Of a DNA stretch of 64,000 nucleotides, positions 1 through 10,813 are shown one piece after another; the first letter of the stretch is position 1, and each line of letters opens with the position of its first letter. Origin of the DNA: Diphasiastrum complanatum (lineage: Eukaryota; Streptophyta; Lycopodiopsida; Lycopodiales; Lycopodiaceae); the NCBI GenBank assembly GCA_029204225.1, contig CM055111.1, forward strand, positions 20,525,003 to 20,589,002, read 5' to 3'. The notes under the pieces were generated by a model that was given only the letters and a program-made list of their open reading frames with translations, was not told where the DNA came from and did not search any database. The position numbers were made by a program, and so were the translations under genes.

Positions 1-1182
1 ATGATCAACTAGGGCGGTCTTCGACTTGTCGGCTTGAATCTGATAGCGTAGTTGCATGCTCCGAGGATTCTTCCTTGAATCCCGACACTTTGTTGTGGTT
101 TGTCTAGTCTTTGTATCCTTAGTGTGGACATGATACATGTTCAGTGTTCAACGTCCAATAAATTATGGCTCTAAGTAATACCTTAGGAGTCCTCAGAATT
201 TGGAGTCTATTTTATTGGTTGCACATGTCACCCCAAAAAAGAAAATCCCCAATAAGTATAACATATTTCACGATTAGACTTTTAAGGCATCATTAATGAT
301 AATAGCATGATGCATAAATTAAACTTTAAAACTTAAGGATAAGGTTAATAATCTATGATAATATTACAAAGATACGTGCGTGTGTGTACAGTGTGGCCAA
401 TGGTTGCCACGCACATGTGATATGTTTATTACCAAGATTTGGCTCCATCAACACATTCAAGGTCCCACAATCTAGGTCACACTTGTTATGGGATTATTAT
501 ACTAGTAATACATTGGAATGAATTCTATGGTGTGCTTTTTCAAGTTTTGTGATATAAAAGTGTGATCATGTTTCAATTGCAGTGAGATGAGAATGAGAGT
601 GACACCAATGAGTGAGATGAGAACGAGAATGAGAGTGAGAAGAGTGAGAGTGAGACTCAGAGTGAGAGTCAACTAGAGCTATGAACTGATGTCCTCGAGG
701 TCTTCTAGTGCACCTGCGTGCAAGCTTCCTGGTGTGATGCACTAAGATCAGCAGTGACAAATGCGAAGTGCGACTGTGAGTCAGCTCAGACTTGAGAGCT
801 CCCTCCCCAAAGACTATGTCCTCACGCACGCACTCGTGGCTGGCCGATCTTTGCCATCACGTCTGACTCGGATCATGCTTGGCCGACGTCCAAAACAAGC
901 TTTGCCATTCCACGAAAATTCTCCCCCCTTGCCATATTTGTACACAGTCACTCAAGACTCCAGAGTTTTGCCTTTGTTTCTCAGACCGCTTAATATTATA
1001 CTTCGGAGAGTGGTATGCCTTCTCTTTGTAGCTTGCAAAACTCCGGAGCTTGACCTGATCGCAACAACCATACTGGGCTGCACCAGTCATGGCTGCCGTC
1101 TTGACTCTGCCATCTCCAACCCTGACTTCAGTACAGCAACACCACAATGCCGCGACTCTTGCTAGAAGACGGTGCTATCTCA
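1..1182. other. Upstream intergenic region of the GH5 gene
   Basis: No convincing coding region was seen. The first ~560 bases are AT-rich. Bases ~578-675 are an imperfect GAGTGA/GAGAATGA repeat tract that gives histidine/serine-rich chance frames on the minus strand. From ~700 the base composition becomes more GC-rich, approaching that of the following gene. Frames at 761-1165 and 857-1147 overlap each other and resemble no family I know, so I treat them as chance frames in the promoter region. Confidence 0.5.
578..675. repeat. GAGTGA/GAGAATGA imperfect simple repeat
   Basis: A purine-rich tract in which GTGAGATGAGAATGAGAG-like words recur about every 6-18 bases. It lies ~600 bases upstream of the GH5 start codon. 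It could be decayed microsatellite DNA; nothing shows a regulatory role. Confidence 0.6.
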
Positions 1183-1187
1183 GCTTG

Positions 1188-1196
1188 TATATAAAG
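1188..1196 (+). promoter_or_regulatory. TATA box of the GH5 gene
   Basis: TATATAAAG lies 87 bases before the ATG at 1283, a normal distance for a plant core promoter with a short 5' leader. The leader between them is C/T-rich (CTTCTCATC, CTTTCC), common in plant 5' untranslated regions. This means a gene of fungal-like protein type carries what looks like a plant-style core promoter. Confidence 0.6.
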
Positions 1197-1282
1197 ACAT
1201 CAGATTGCAGACTCCTTTATCCTCAACTTCTCATCTTTCAAGCTTTCCCTCGTATTGGACAACATCAGCAAAATCTTTCACA

Positions 1283-2485
1283 ATGAAGACTAGGACTCTC
1301 CTCTGCCTTGCAGCTGTAGTCCTGTTTGCATCGCTCTCGGTTGCCAGCGCCTGGCTACCCTACAAACAGCCCATTCGGGGTGTCAATTTAGGAGGTTTGT
1401 TCATCGTAGAGCCATGGCTGCAACAAGATGAATGGAATTCTATGGGCTGCGGCAGCCAAGCCAGCGAATTCGACTGCGTCTTGCACCTAGGACAGAGCGC
1501 TGCTAACGCGGCCTTCCGCAAGCACTGGGATACATGGATCACGCAATCTGATATCCAGGAGATCGCCAGCCTGGGCCTTAACACAATTCGGATTCCTCTG
1601 GGCTACTGGATCAAAGAAGATCTTGTGTACTCGGACAGTGAACATTTCCCTCAGGGAGCATTACCCTACCTGGAGAGGGTCTGCACCTGGGCCAGGGATG
1701 CGGGTCTCTACATAATTCTTGATCTCCACGGCGCTCCTGGCGCTCAACAGGCGCAGAACGCTTTCACCGGCCAATTCGCACCGACAGCAGGCTTCTATGT
1801 GTCCTGGCAGTATGAAAGAGCAATCCAATGGTTAGAGTGGATGACCCAAATAGTCCACACTAACAGTATGCATGCGTACGCCAATGTGGGCGCGATCGAG
1901 CTCGTGAACGAGCCCCTCCAGAATGCTGCCTCCTCCCAGGCGCAATCTATGATCAACAGCTACTATCCTAATGCCTGGAAACGCATCCGTGCTGTGGAGG
2001 ACAGGCTCGGCATCACGCCCAACAACAGACTGCACATCCAAATGATGGATGCCAGATGGGGATCCGGGAACCCCAATCAAGCCCTGACAGACCTCTACTT
2101 CGCACTCTACGACGATCACGATTACGTGAAGTGGACTCCCAATGTGGCAGCGAACCGCGATGCGTATATGCGTTTCTCTTGCCATGATGACCGTGGCGGA
2201 AACTTCCCAGTGATCGTGGGCGAGTGGAGCTTGAGCACCGCGGATGAGGATGGATCTCAGTTCAGCCTGAGCAACAGCGATGCAGTGTCATGGTACAGGA
2301 ATTGGTGGGCGGCTCAGGTGATGAGCTTTGAGAAGCAGACAGGCTGGATCTTCTGGACTTGGAAAGTTAACTGGATCGGAGGTCGTGACGATTGGAGATG
2401 GGGTTACCAGCAGGCTGTTCAAGCCGGCGTCATACCCAAGAACCCAGCCGAAGCCTACACTTACAACGCCTGCAATGGCTTTTGA
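1283..2485 (+). CDS. Secreted exo-1,3-beta-glucanase, glycoside hydrolase family 5 (fungal-type)
   Basis: A 400-residue intronless ORF. Residues 1-23 form a signal peptide (Lys/Arg start, hydrophobic LLCLAAVVLF core, Ala-Ser-Ala before Trp24), so the product is likely secreted to the wall or apoplast. The mature protein has the GH5 exo-glucanase landmarks in order: RGVNLGG near the start, GLNTIRIPLGYW, DLHGAPGAQ, ELVNEP with the acid/base Glu210, and VIVGEWS with the nucleophile Glu314, then a Trp-rich end. The expected reaction is release of glucose from non-reducing ends of beta-1,3-glucans. I chose the ATG at 1283 because the signal peptide begins there and it follows the TATA box; an in-frame ATG at 1172 lies upstream of that box. 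Family resemblance is to fungal EXG-type enzymes rather than plant GH17 or GH1 glucanases. Coding GC is visibly higher than in flanking DNA. Fungal origin is inference and needs a tree. Confidence 0.9.
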   Translation: MKTRTLLCLAAVVLFASLSVASAWLPYKQPIRGVNLGGLFIVEPWLQQDEWNSMGCGSQASEFDCVLHLGQSAANAAFRKHWDTWITQSDIQEIASLGLNTIRIPLGYWIKEDLVYSDSEHFPQGALPYLERVCTWARDAGLYIILDLHGAPGAQQAQNAFTGQFAPTAGFYVSWQYERAIQWLEWMTQIVHTNSMHAYANVGAIELVNEPLQNAASSQAQSMINSYYPNAWKRIRAVEDRLGITPNNRLHIQMMDARWGSGNPNQALTDLYFALYDDHDYVKWTPNVAANRDAYMRFSCHDDRGGNFPVIVGEWSLSTADEDGSQFSLSNSDAVSWYRNWWAAQVMSFEKQTGWIFWTWKVNWIGGRDDWRWGYQQAVQAGVIPKNPAEAYTYNACNGF

Positions 2486-4355
2486 TGCATAGCATCGTCT
2501 AAAACTCAGAAGACGACTTTGCTTGCCTGAAAGAAACCTGTTGTCACATAGTTAAGATAAAATTAAAGTCTCGGGGAAATGTTGACCCTGAAGAGGCAAG
2601 GCACTACCAATATCAACAAAACGAAATCCTAGCACATGATGATCAAGCTGCTTATGTCAGATCGTAAACCGGAACCTTTTTACTGAACATTATTATAGAT
2701 TTTTTTGGTGTTAAACTATACACTACAGAATATTTCGCATTCCCGTTTATATTAGATCTTGCAACATGGAATCTTAAACTGACGACGTTATATATGGAAA
2801 CCTTACAAAAAATATATGAAACCTTGAAAAGTACCAACATTTTATAACAAAGCATAAGACCTCGAAAAGCACCGGCAGATGGATTCGGAGTTAACGTGTT
2901 TATTAGTAGAATTTTGGGCTAGCAACCGAAGCCATCCATCTTTTGTACCTTGCAGCTACCGAAACGTATGATAATGCATGGCTATTGCCATAGTTTCATG
3001 CGCTTTCTCGGGGGCTAATTTCCGATCTCATGCACAATTGGCTCAGTTACCTGCAGACGACATTCTAAAAAGCCAATGTCCAATTTTGGATCGATCAATC
3101 CATCAGGCGTGAAGATTAGCACGGATGATTCTGGAATTTCCATCTGATATGAAACCAAAAGATTGTGTTTCAATTTTTGTAATCAGAAATACGTTTCGGT
3201 GCTCTGAATACACAGACAAGATATAGTCTAATTGCTGCCCAAAAAAATTTGGTGTTTGATCTGTGAATTAGAATGCACTAACTTTAGTCATAACTCAGAA
3301 TTAGTGTCCGGGTTTATTCTAGCATGTTGCCACTTCCATTACAAAGTGTTTAAGCTCTTTTATCAATTTCAACAAAGCTGACACATTTTAGGTTGACTAA
3401 TTGTTCAGACTTATTTGACTGGCCCTTGCACTTGTGGGTTAGACTTATGGAAGATGCACCTGCAATGTACATGTTGGGCTGCTGAGTCAACATAAAAGCA
3501 CAAAATTTTCATGAAACCTACAAATTGACCTGGTGAGCTTTGACAATATTGTTATGGACGTTGGGTGCTTACATGTTATCCACATGGCATCCAATGCAAG
3601 AGGCTGCCCTTAAAAATTAAGTTGATTTGATCTAAAAAAAACTTCCTGAAATTCTAAACAACTGAGCATTATGCTCGAGCGGCACCTTTTCGAATGGTTT
3701 TTCATTCTTCTGGGATGGAGAGCATTGAATACAAAAAGTCACTAAGAAGCTATTTCCATGCTCACCCCCTCACCCATACCCCCTCACCCATGGAGATTGA
3801 TGTAAGCTAACAGCACGGGTTGCTCAACCGGTGAGAGGGTTTGGAAGTTTTTTAGAAATCAGCTCTTCGAGAGAACAGGTCACCCATTCTCTGAGGTGGA
3901 AAGATGATGTACTGTGATGCACAAGGGGGGGGGGGGGGGGGCTGTGCCTTGCATCTTCAAAGCACTGCACATTTTGGCCCCAACTTCACCACATGCACAA
4001 GATTAAACTTTGACTTTCAATATAACTTTGACCATCCGCCCAAATATTTTGGGCAACATCCATGCTTTGTGCAACATTTCACATATTGCAACTCTTTTTT
4101 CACATTGAAATCTTTAACACTGTGGAAATGAAAATTAGCATGAAAAAACTATAAAATGTAGATTTACCTTTGCAGAAGAGCACAATATATTATTATTATT
4201 AAGTTTTAAATGCAATCAATGTCACATTTGTGAAATTTAAAATGTAAAAGTTTTATAATAAATTTGGGTTTGTGGCCTTATATGAGGATTTAAAATCATT
4301 TTTAGTTTGTTTCATTTTTGTCGTTTTTTTATAATGTTTTTACACACATTGTTGC
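2486..4355. other. Intergenic region, no gene seen
   Basis: AT-rich DNA with no frame resembling a known protein. Bases 3925-3941 are a run of 17 G. A short C-rich direct repeat (CCCCCTCACCCATACC) sits near 3766-3792. Some of the first 200 bases must be the 3' untranslated region of the GH5 gene, but I see no clear polyadenylation signal cluster. Confidence 0.5.
3925..3941 (+). repeat. Poly-G run (G17)
   Basis: Uninterrupted guanine run in AT-rich intergenic DNA. Runs of this kind are length-unstable and hard to sequence, so the exact length is doubtful. Confidence 0.8.
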
Positions 4356-4359
4356 GTTA

Positions 4360-4605
4360 ATCGGAACGTGTGCTGCCAATATTGCCAAGTGGGTGATTTT
4401 GCAAGGCTGGACCAAAAACGTCGTTTTGGCCCGCTCTAATGGTTTGCAATGGTCTGGGTTTAGTCTCACTCTTGTGATCCATTAAGCTAATTTTCAAGCT
4501 CCACGTCGGTGATATGTACGATCCATGCAAGGTTGATGGGGAATCGAACCCCAAGCATAACCACGAAGTGGTATGCACACCAGACAACCTCTAAACTTGC
4601 ATGCA
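4360..4605 (-). mobile_element. tRNA-derived SINE-like element
   Basis: Read on the minus strand, ~4600-4520 contains GAGGTTGTCTGGTG followed ~35 bases later by GGGGTTCGATTCCCC. The second block is a perfect tRNA T-arm (Pol III B box) and the first is a plausible A box. The body does not fold as a complete tRNA with a normal acceptor stem, so a tRNA-headed SINE is likelier than a tRNA gene. The tail end is not well defined. A partial repeat of the flank (CAACCTCTA...CTGCATGCAAACGT) recurs at ~4800, suggesting a second decayed copy or a local duplication. Confidence 0.45.
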
Positions 4606-4609
4606 AACG

Positions 4610-5351
4610 TTAGTATTATTGTGTAAAAATGATAGATAGAAAACAATGGAGGGTGCATAAAGTGTACTCTCTATTATATAAGCAAGAAATAAACACGAAT
4701 AAATTAAAAATCAATGTTTTCATAATCTCACAAGTGACCACAACTAAAGAGCATGAATGTACAATGTGTCGTAACCAAAAGAGTTGTTTGCCTACTAGGC
4801 AACCTCTATGCCTGCATGCAAACGTCAGTATGATTATGCTAAAATGATAGATAGCAAAAAAAAAAAAATGTTATCTGCTATGTAAACTGGAAATGAATAA
4901 CTACTAAAAATCCAAATTATGGTAAATTCCCACATGTTATGACAACAACTAAAGAGCTTTTGTTGTATAAATCTAAATATATCAGGGTATTAAAGTCTGC
5001 TCATTTTGAAAGCAGGCCTGCAAGCACTAATGTACAAACACAAATAGACGAAAACAAATGTTAATGGAGCACAATATCAAAGTTTCAATAAGTGCCAAGG
5101 CCGGACAATAAGCGTCCAAATGTCAGGTTTTCAATGTTTTAAGGTTTTGACAAAGAATTTCAAGGATATTGTACCAAAACAACATTTTGGTACTAGGCTT
5201 TGGAAAAAAATTTCTTCAAAACTACGATACACTGAATGTATGCTAAATATAGCTTGGTTCATCAATTTCGATAGTCTGCATCCATGTAGTTGACATTCAG
5301 TTGTGTGGTTGTTCTCCATGAAGTTGACTTGTATCCACTTGTGTCTGCATT
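4610..5351. other. Intergenic region, no gene seen
   Basis: AT-rich. It holds a partial duplicate of the sequence just left of 4625 (TGCATGCAAACGT...ATGATAGATAG recurs at 4813-4855). No supported coding region. Its last five bases, GCATT at 5347-5351, are the left target-site duplication of the next element. Confidence 0.5.
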
Positions 5352-5773
5352 AGTTATGGACTCGGCTCATTACATTCGTCGCGTCCATTTACATTTACTT
5401 TACTTTATGCATAAGCAGGCCTTGGGCCCTTTTTTTATTCATTAGTGACACTTAGACTATATGGTTGGCCTTTGGCCTTGTTACTCATTATTAGGCCATT
5501 TGGACATATTACTGGAGAGTGGGGGCCTTCTTGGAGGGCACACTATTTTCCCTCCCAGTTGGGCCCTAGCCACCGGAAGCTTCCTTTTAGGGCTTCCTCT
5601 TGGCTATAAGTAGGAAAACTTTGTCATTTGTTATGCAGCTGATGATATTGATCTCTCTCTTTCCTGCTTTCTAGGGTTAAGTCTTGCCTATGTGCTGCAT
5701 TCATAGGTTAAGTCTTGCTTATGTGATGCTTTCATAGCTTAGCTTTAGATTTGTTGTGGCTCTATTCATAACT
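5352..5773 (+). repeat. 5' LTR
   Basis: 422 bases. A TATA-like GGCTATAAGTAGG lies near 5602, followed by C/T-rich sequence, as expected for a U3/R promoter. It matches the right LTR almost base for base except for a ~22-base insertion in the right copy near its CTCTCTCTTT tract. Confidence 0.92.
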
Positions 5774-5799
5774 TGGTATCGAAGCACTTTCCTGTGCAC

Positions 5800-6600
5800 T
5801 ACTTTTTTAGATTTAGTAGAGGCTGTCCAGCGCCCTACTAACCCATCACTTTTGTCGATTTTTTCATCAGATTTCCATCGTTTTTTCAGATTTAGTAAAG
5901 GCTGTCCAGCACCCTCATAACCCATCACTTTCGTCTATTTTTTCATCAAATTTCCATCATTTTTCTAGATTTGGTAGAGGCTGGCCAGCGCCCTACTACC
6001 TTGTCACTTTCGTCGATTTTCTCCACCGATTTGCTGCCCATTTCGTGGCTTGATTGGAGGCTGTCCAACGCCCTACTTCATCACCATTTTCACAAGTTTT
6101 CTCCATTTTTTTTTTTCAGGTTATGTGCGGATTTTAGTAGCTACTGACCAGCGCCCTACTACCTTGCCATCTTCGACGGATTTCTCCACCGATTTGTTGT
6201 CCATTTTGCTGATTGTTTGGAGGTTGTCCAGCGCCCTACTTCATCACCATTTTCAGCGATTTTTCCATCATGTTGTAGGACATTTGTGGATCTTACTAGA
6301 TGTTGCCCAGCACTCATTTTCAGCTTGGATCTTCAGCTCTCTCTCTCTCTCTTTAGCCTCTTACCCAATTCCGTAATCGTTTGCTATTCCAAATTGCCAA
6401 AATCCTGCAGCATGTTCATCACTGCCCCAGCCCTTCCGACTTGTTACTTTCGTCTATTATTTTATCTGAGCCATCTTTCACAGTTTATCAAAAGGCTCTC
6501 CAGCGCTCATCCTCAACCACATTTCACGGTATTCCAACTCCGTTTGATATTCCAATTTGACATTTCCCTCCTGGCTGTCCAGCGCATTTTTACAGCCTTC
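5800..6600 (+). repeat. Leader repeats with GGCTGTCCAGCGCCCTACT core
   Basis: In the leader between primer site and gag, a 19-base core (GGCTGTCCAGCGCCCTACT and close variants) recurs about every 75-90 bases at ~5820, 5900, 5980, 6060, 6150 and 6220. Weaker copies lie near 6300, 6490 and 6570. Between cores, TTTCGTCGATTTTCTCCACC-like sequence also repeats. Function is unknown; packaging or dimerisation signals in leaders are one possibility. Confidence 0.75.
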
Positions 6601-6730
6601 ATTTTCACTTTTTTCCATTTGTCGATTGCTGCAATTTCTTAGTTGTGATAATATTGGTTTTAATAGACTAATTTGGGGTGACGACAAGAGTCCGCTCCCT
6701 CAAGTTTTCGTCTATTCCTTCCACTATCAT

Positions 6731-7830
6731 TATGGCACATTCACCTACCTCGAGTGAAACTGTTAAGGAAAACTTATCTGATCAGTTTCGGCGCATGGAT
6801 GTTACCCTTTCTGGCCTCACTTCGATACAGTTATGACCGGCTTTGTCACTATGCAGTCACATATTGATTCTTTACAGCCTCGTGGTCCTAGAAAAGCTCT
6901 TGTCTTTCTTTCATTTGGGACTCCCCCTCCATTTGGATTTCCATCTTAGTCTATTAGTCAGCCTGGTGGTGGACCGTTCATTCCACCTAACCCACCTCCT
7001 GGTTTCTTTCCACTTTCCCCAGTTCCCGAGCCACACTTTGCTCGAGACTTTTGTGATAGGGTACAGCTTGCTACCTATTCCGGTTCCTCTGACGGGAACT
7101 TATTAGAGCTAAGACTGATCCTCAGAAGATCCAGTTGGCTGCCTTACACTTAGATGGACGCGCCGCCACGTGGTGGCGAGTTTATCAAGCTGATCCTGAT
7201 CGGAAAGGGCTCCATATATAGCATACCTTTCGTCGTGACCTCCGTCATGCTATGATTGATCCTTAGTGGCTCGACTGCCAATGTGATACATTCCGTAGTA
7301 TCACTCAGACCAGTGACTTTGTTTTCTATATAGATTAGTTTATGGAGCTTTCTTATCTTTTCACAGATCTACTGGCCACTGAGCCTATTTCTCATTATAT
7401 TGCTAGGCTTCATGGTGCCTTACGTTACGATGTTTCTTCCTTCTGTCCTCCCACACTTGTTGAGGCGATGTCTCTTGCCAGTACGTTACAGCACAAGTAC
7501 TCTGACACCCTTCCTTCCCGCTTCTCCCGATCCCATCCTTCTGCTTCATCTTTTCCCGCTATGTCCACCCCTACACATGTCCCTTCAGTTCCAGCTCCTT
7601 GCATTGTCCCTTCCTCCCCCCTTCCTTCGACCCCTCGACCTGCTTTTGTCCAACGTTACACGTCTGCAAAGTTTGTTGACCTTCAGGATCCTATAGCACA
7701 CAGTTTGAGCGAGTTGCCTGATTTACTTGAGATAGTTATTGATCTACCTGAGCTCGTCATTGTATTCCATAGTGAGTCAGAGTCACATATACAGGCTTCT
7801 ACTGATGCATATACAAGTTGCGGATGATAT
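6731..7830 (+). pseudogene. Degraded gypsy-type gag
   Basis: Begins at an ATG (protein MAHSPTSSETVKENL). Across several frames it shows the usual gypsy gag layout: a proline-rich stretch (PNPPPGFFPL), an RVQLATYSGSSDG-like segment, DGRAATWWRVY, then ISHYIARLHGALR and TLVEAMSLASTLQHKY. Several stops and at least two frameshifts break it. It ends in a Ser/Pro-rich linker. No CCHC zinc knuckle was found. Confidence 0.7.
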
Positions 7831-8560
7831 GGTCCTTGATACTGATATAGCATGCTGTGATACTATTGATGATGTTGTTCCATGCTTTGATATTGTTGTT
7901 GAGTACTTTGATGCTACTCGTGTTCTTGAGCGCCATGCTATAGATGTTGTCGCCTATGCTCCTTATTTCGATATTATTCATGGGTCTACGGTTTCAAATG
8001 CTTTGGCTACTCCAATAGATCTCCATATGGCATACAACTATTTTTCTTCACTTGGTACTATTGTTGTGGATCTCTCTCAGCAGACACTTTCCTTTGCTCA
8101 TGCTGGTCCGCATCATTTACTTGCTGGTATTGATTCCTAGGTTGACTATCAGCTGGTTATCGGGAAGCAGTTTATGGATAGCCTGCCAAAGGCTCAGGAT
8201 GCAGCTCTTTTTTCCATTCAGAGTACATCAGTTGCTGCTTCACTTTCACCATCTGTGGGTCCTCTTCCTCAGGCCGTATACCTTGGTGGTATTTCTACTA
8301 TTGCTTTTGCGCATACCTCAGATAGCCCTCTTGTTTCGAACGTGGTTGGTGCAGTATCTTCTCCATTGGTCTCTATATCTCCATCTCTTGAGTCCGTTAT
8401 GGCTGATGTTTCTACTGATTTCTATGGGGTTCTTCACGGGTCCACGTTTGATGGTTCCCACACTATTGGTGATCAAGTTGTATCTTCTTTCGCTTTACTC
8501 CATGGATCTCTGCTTGATGTTTGTGACTGCCTCATGAAATTTTTACGGTTCCTTACATGA
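7739..8560 (+). other. Unrecognised long frame inside the LTR element
   Basis: One reading frame runs ~274 codons with a single internal TAG at 8138. The predicted product is Asp/Ser/Val-rich, with alternating hydrophobic and acidic residues (for example CCDTIDDVVPCFDIVVEYFD and IGKQFMDSLPKAQ). I recognise no protease, RT or RNase H motif. Position after gag would suit a protease or an accessory protein. It may instead be captured or heavily mutated sequence. Confidence 0.4.
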
Positions 8561-9920
8561 TCCATGTGCCTTTGGCCCTTACCGTTACACATTTTCCATC
8601 CGAGGATATTTGTCAGATGGTCACTATTACTTATCTAGGATATTTATATGCTGGGATCTTTCTAGATGAGTATACGGGCAACCTTCAGTCTCCTTGTGTT
8701 TCTACATATAGGTTTGCTGCAGTCCATGCCGATGCTGTGGACACATGGCATTCCTGGTTATTACGTATAGCTTGGTTTCCATTTGGACCTATTGATTGGT
8801 GCTAGTTTTTCCATATTACTGATCACCTATGGTGCGGATATCTCTATGATTATGTATGTGGCTCTCTATCTGCTCCTTGGATTGTTGCTCATTGTCAGGC
8901 TTGGCATATTTTGATGGCTTGGACTATTGCCTCCTTTCCAGCTACTGTTTGTCCAGGTGATCTTCAAATTCCCCATCATTTCAGATTGCTCCATATCGCT
9001 TGGTCTCTGATGCTGAGTTGCCACTTTCTTCTGGTTTTCGAGACCATCAAAGTACCTTGAGAGAGTTCCTTCTCTTCTCTTGGATAGTTTGTGGGGATGT
9101 TGCTACCATATACTTCAGCATTGCTCATATGTGCTTTGATACTCATCCCCAGCTACACATGGATATTGATCTGCTGCTTGCTACTGATGTTGGGGATCAT
9201 GTTCTGCGTTTCAGTGCATTTCTTCTATTCCTCACTTGTGTGCCTGGTGTGTACTTTGGGATTACACTTGCGACCAGTTCTGATGGGTCATTCGATTCTC
9301 CATCCGTTTTTGGTGTATCCTATGATGGATTGGTATGTCCATATGAGGCCTTTTTGGATGAGTTTTTCGGTTATAGTTTTTAAGTTGAGGCCTCTACTAT
9401 TTCTAGGATTTCTTGGACCTTCTGGAGCTTTTGGCATGCTGCTCTTCTCGTAATAGGGGCCTTGAAGGTACCGTGTGCCATTGCTACTTCTCATTCATGG
9501 GCCTTATGGATATTTCGGGTTTTTGACCATGCTGGTGCACGTTTCTCCATTTTAGCTATCCTTTGTCAGGATGATCTCTTTATTATCCATGTTTCCTGGC
9601 ATATCGCTTGTTTTTCCATGCTATTACAGTGTGCCTGTCATCCTGCTTATGTTCCTACTGCTTGGTGCTGGTCTTCCAATGCTGCTATCTTTTCTTGGGG
9701 CACCTATACCACTGAGTTTGCACATATGGTTGATGGTTACGTGTATGATGCGGCTATTCACGATGAGCGTCCATCTCTTTTCTAGTTTCCTTATTGGCTT
9801 CCTGTTGCTGATGTAGTTCTACCTTCTCGGGCTTTTTGGATACCTTGGTATGATGTCCCTATCTTTTGGCTGATCCTCTACTATCTTGGGCATTACAGAT
9901 ACCTTGGCATTCCTGGTTGT
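8557..9920 (+). other. Unrecognised Trp/His-rich frames where RT would be expected
   Basis: Consecutive open stretches (8557-8805, 9000-9383, 9462-9785) encode Trp-, His- and Phe-rich sequence resembling no domain I know. The YxDD box, the RT fingers and the RNase H core are all absent on both strands. Codon composition is T-rich like the rest of the element, so this is not an obvious insertion of foreign DNA. It may be pol sequence decayed beyond recognition, or a replacement. Confidence 0.4.
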
Positions 9921-10775
9921 TGCTTGAGCATTCTACTTTTGATGGGCACTCTGAGGTCCTTAACAGGATCCTTGAGGATTATTTATGCCATTTTGTTACT
10001 CATTCTGGGAAGGATTGGGATCAACATTTATGTTAGTAGAGTATAGCTATAATAGCTCTGTTAGTACCAGCACAAGTGTCTCACCATTTTTCTTATCTCA
10101 TGGCTATGCACCTCTTTTACCTGGCCTTCCTCTCCCTCCTGAGGATACACCTGCCACACTTGCATCTTTTCTATCAGGTGCTTGAGAGCTTATTACCCGG
10201 GCCAGTTCTCATTTACAACATGTTCAGCAGTGTTATCAGATCTCAGTTGATCGTCACCGTCGCCATGTTGAGTTTCAGCTTGGAGTTATGGTTTATCTAC
10301 GCCTACGGTTTGCACGTCATCATTTTGTCCAGGGCCATGCTTCTACTGAGAAGCTTGCACCACGTTATTATGAGCTTTATCGCATTTTGGAGGTTCTTAG
10401 TCCAGTTACATATCGCTTACAGCTTCCTGCTTCCGCACGCGCCTGTGATGTATTCCATGTCAGTTATGTGATGCTATTGAGGATGACGCTCCTTGTGATG
10501 CTGAGTTTCCTACTGCTCCAGAGTTATTTCCATTTTTACCTGCTGCTATATTACAGGTTCATCTATACCATAGTCAACGCCGCCGGCAGATTCAGTTTTT
10601 GGTTCAGTGGGATGGTCGTCCTATTGAGGAGGCCAAATGGGAGCCTATTGATGTCTTTTATCATACACCATCACTTGCGGATTAGGCTCGTGCTCTTGCT
10701 GCACTTGTTGATTCCTCTACATTAGATATTGTTCTAGCTATTGATGCACCAGGGCTTGCTGTTATTTGATCCAGT
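9920..10775 (+). pseudogene. Integrase C-terminal half plus chromodomain (chromovirus type)
   Basis: Starts inside the integrase catalytic core with FDGHSEVLNRILEDYL, which carries the third catalytic acid (Glu). It continues through EYSYNSSVSTSTSVSPFFL, then DRHRRHVEFQLGVMVYL and APRYYELYRILEVLSPVTY, the usual integrase C-terminal landmarks. A chromodomain-like segment follows (IQFLVQWDGRPIEEAKWEP, ~10590-10660). Two stops and several frame changes break it. The N-terminal zinc finger and the first two catalytic Asp residues are missing. Confidence 0.75.
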
Positions 10776-10813
10776 TTCTTTTAGTCAATTGGGTCTATTT
10801 TTGTGCCAGGGAG

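Noticed and set aside
761-1165. 134-codon frame upstream of the GH5 gene
   Set aside because: Overlaps another long frame on the opposite strand, shows no motif and lies in the promoter region.
4520-4600. A functional tRNA gene on the minus strand
   Set aside because: The T arm is perfect but no matching acceptor stem or clear anticodon arm could be drawn; a SINE fits better.
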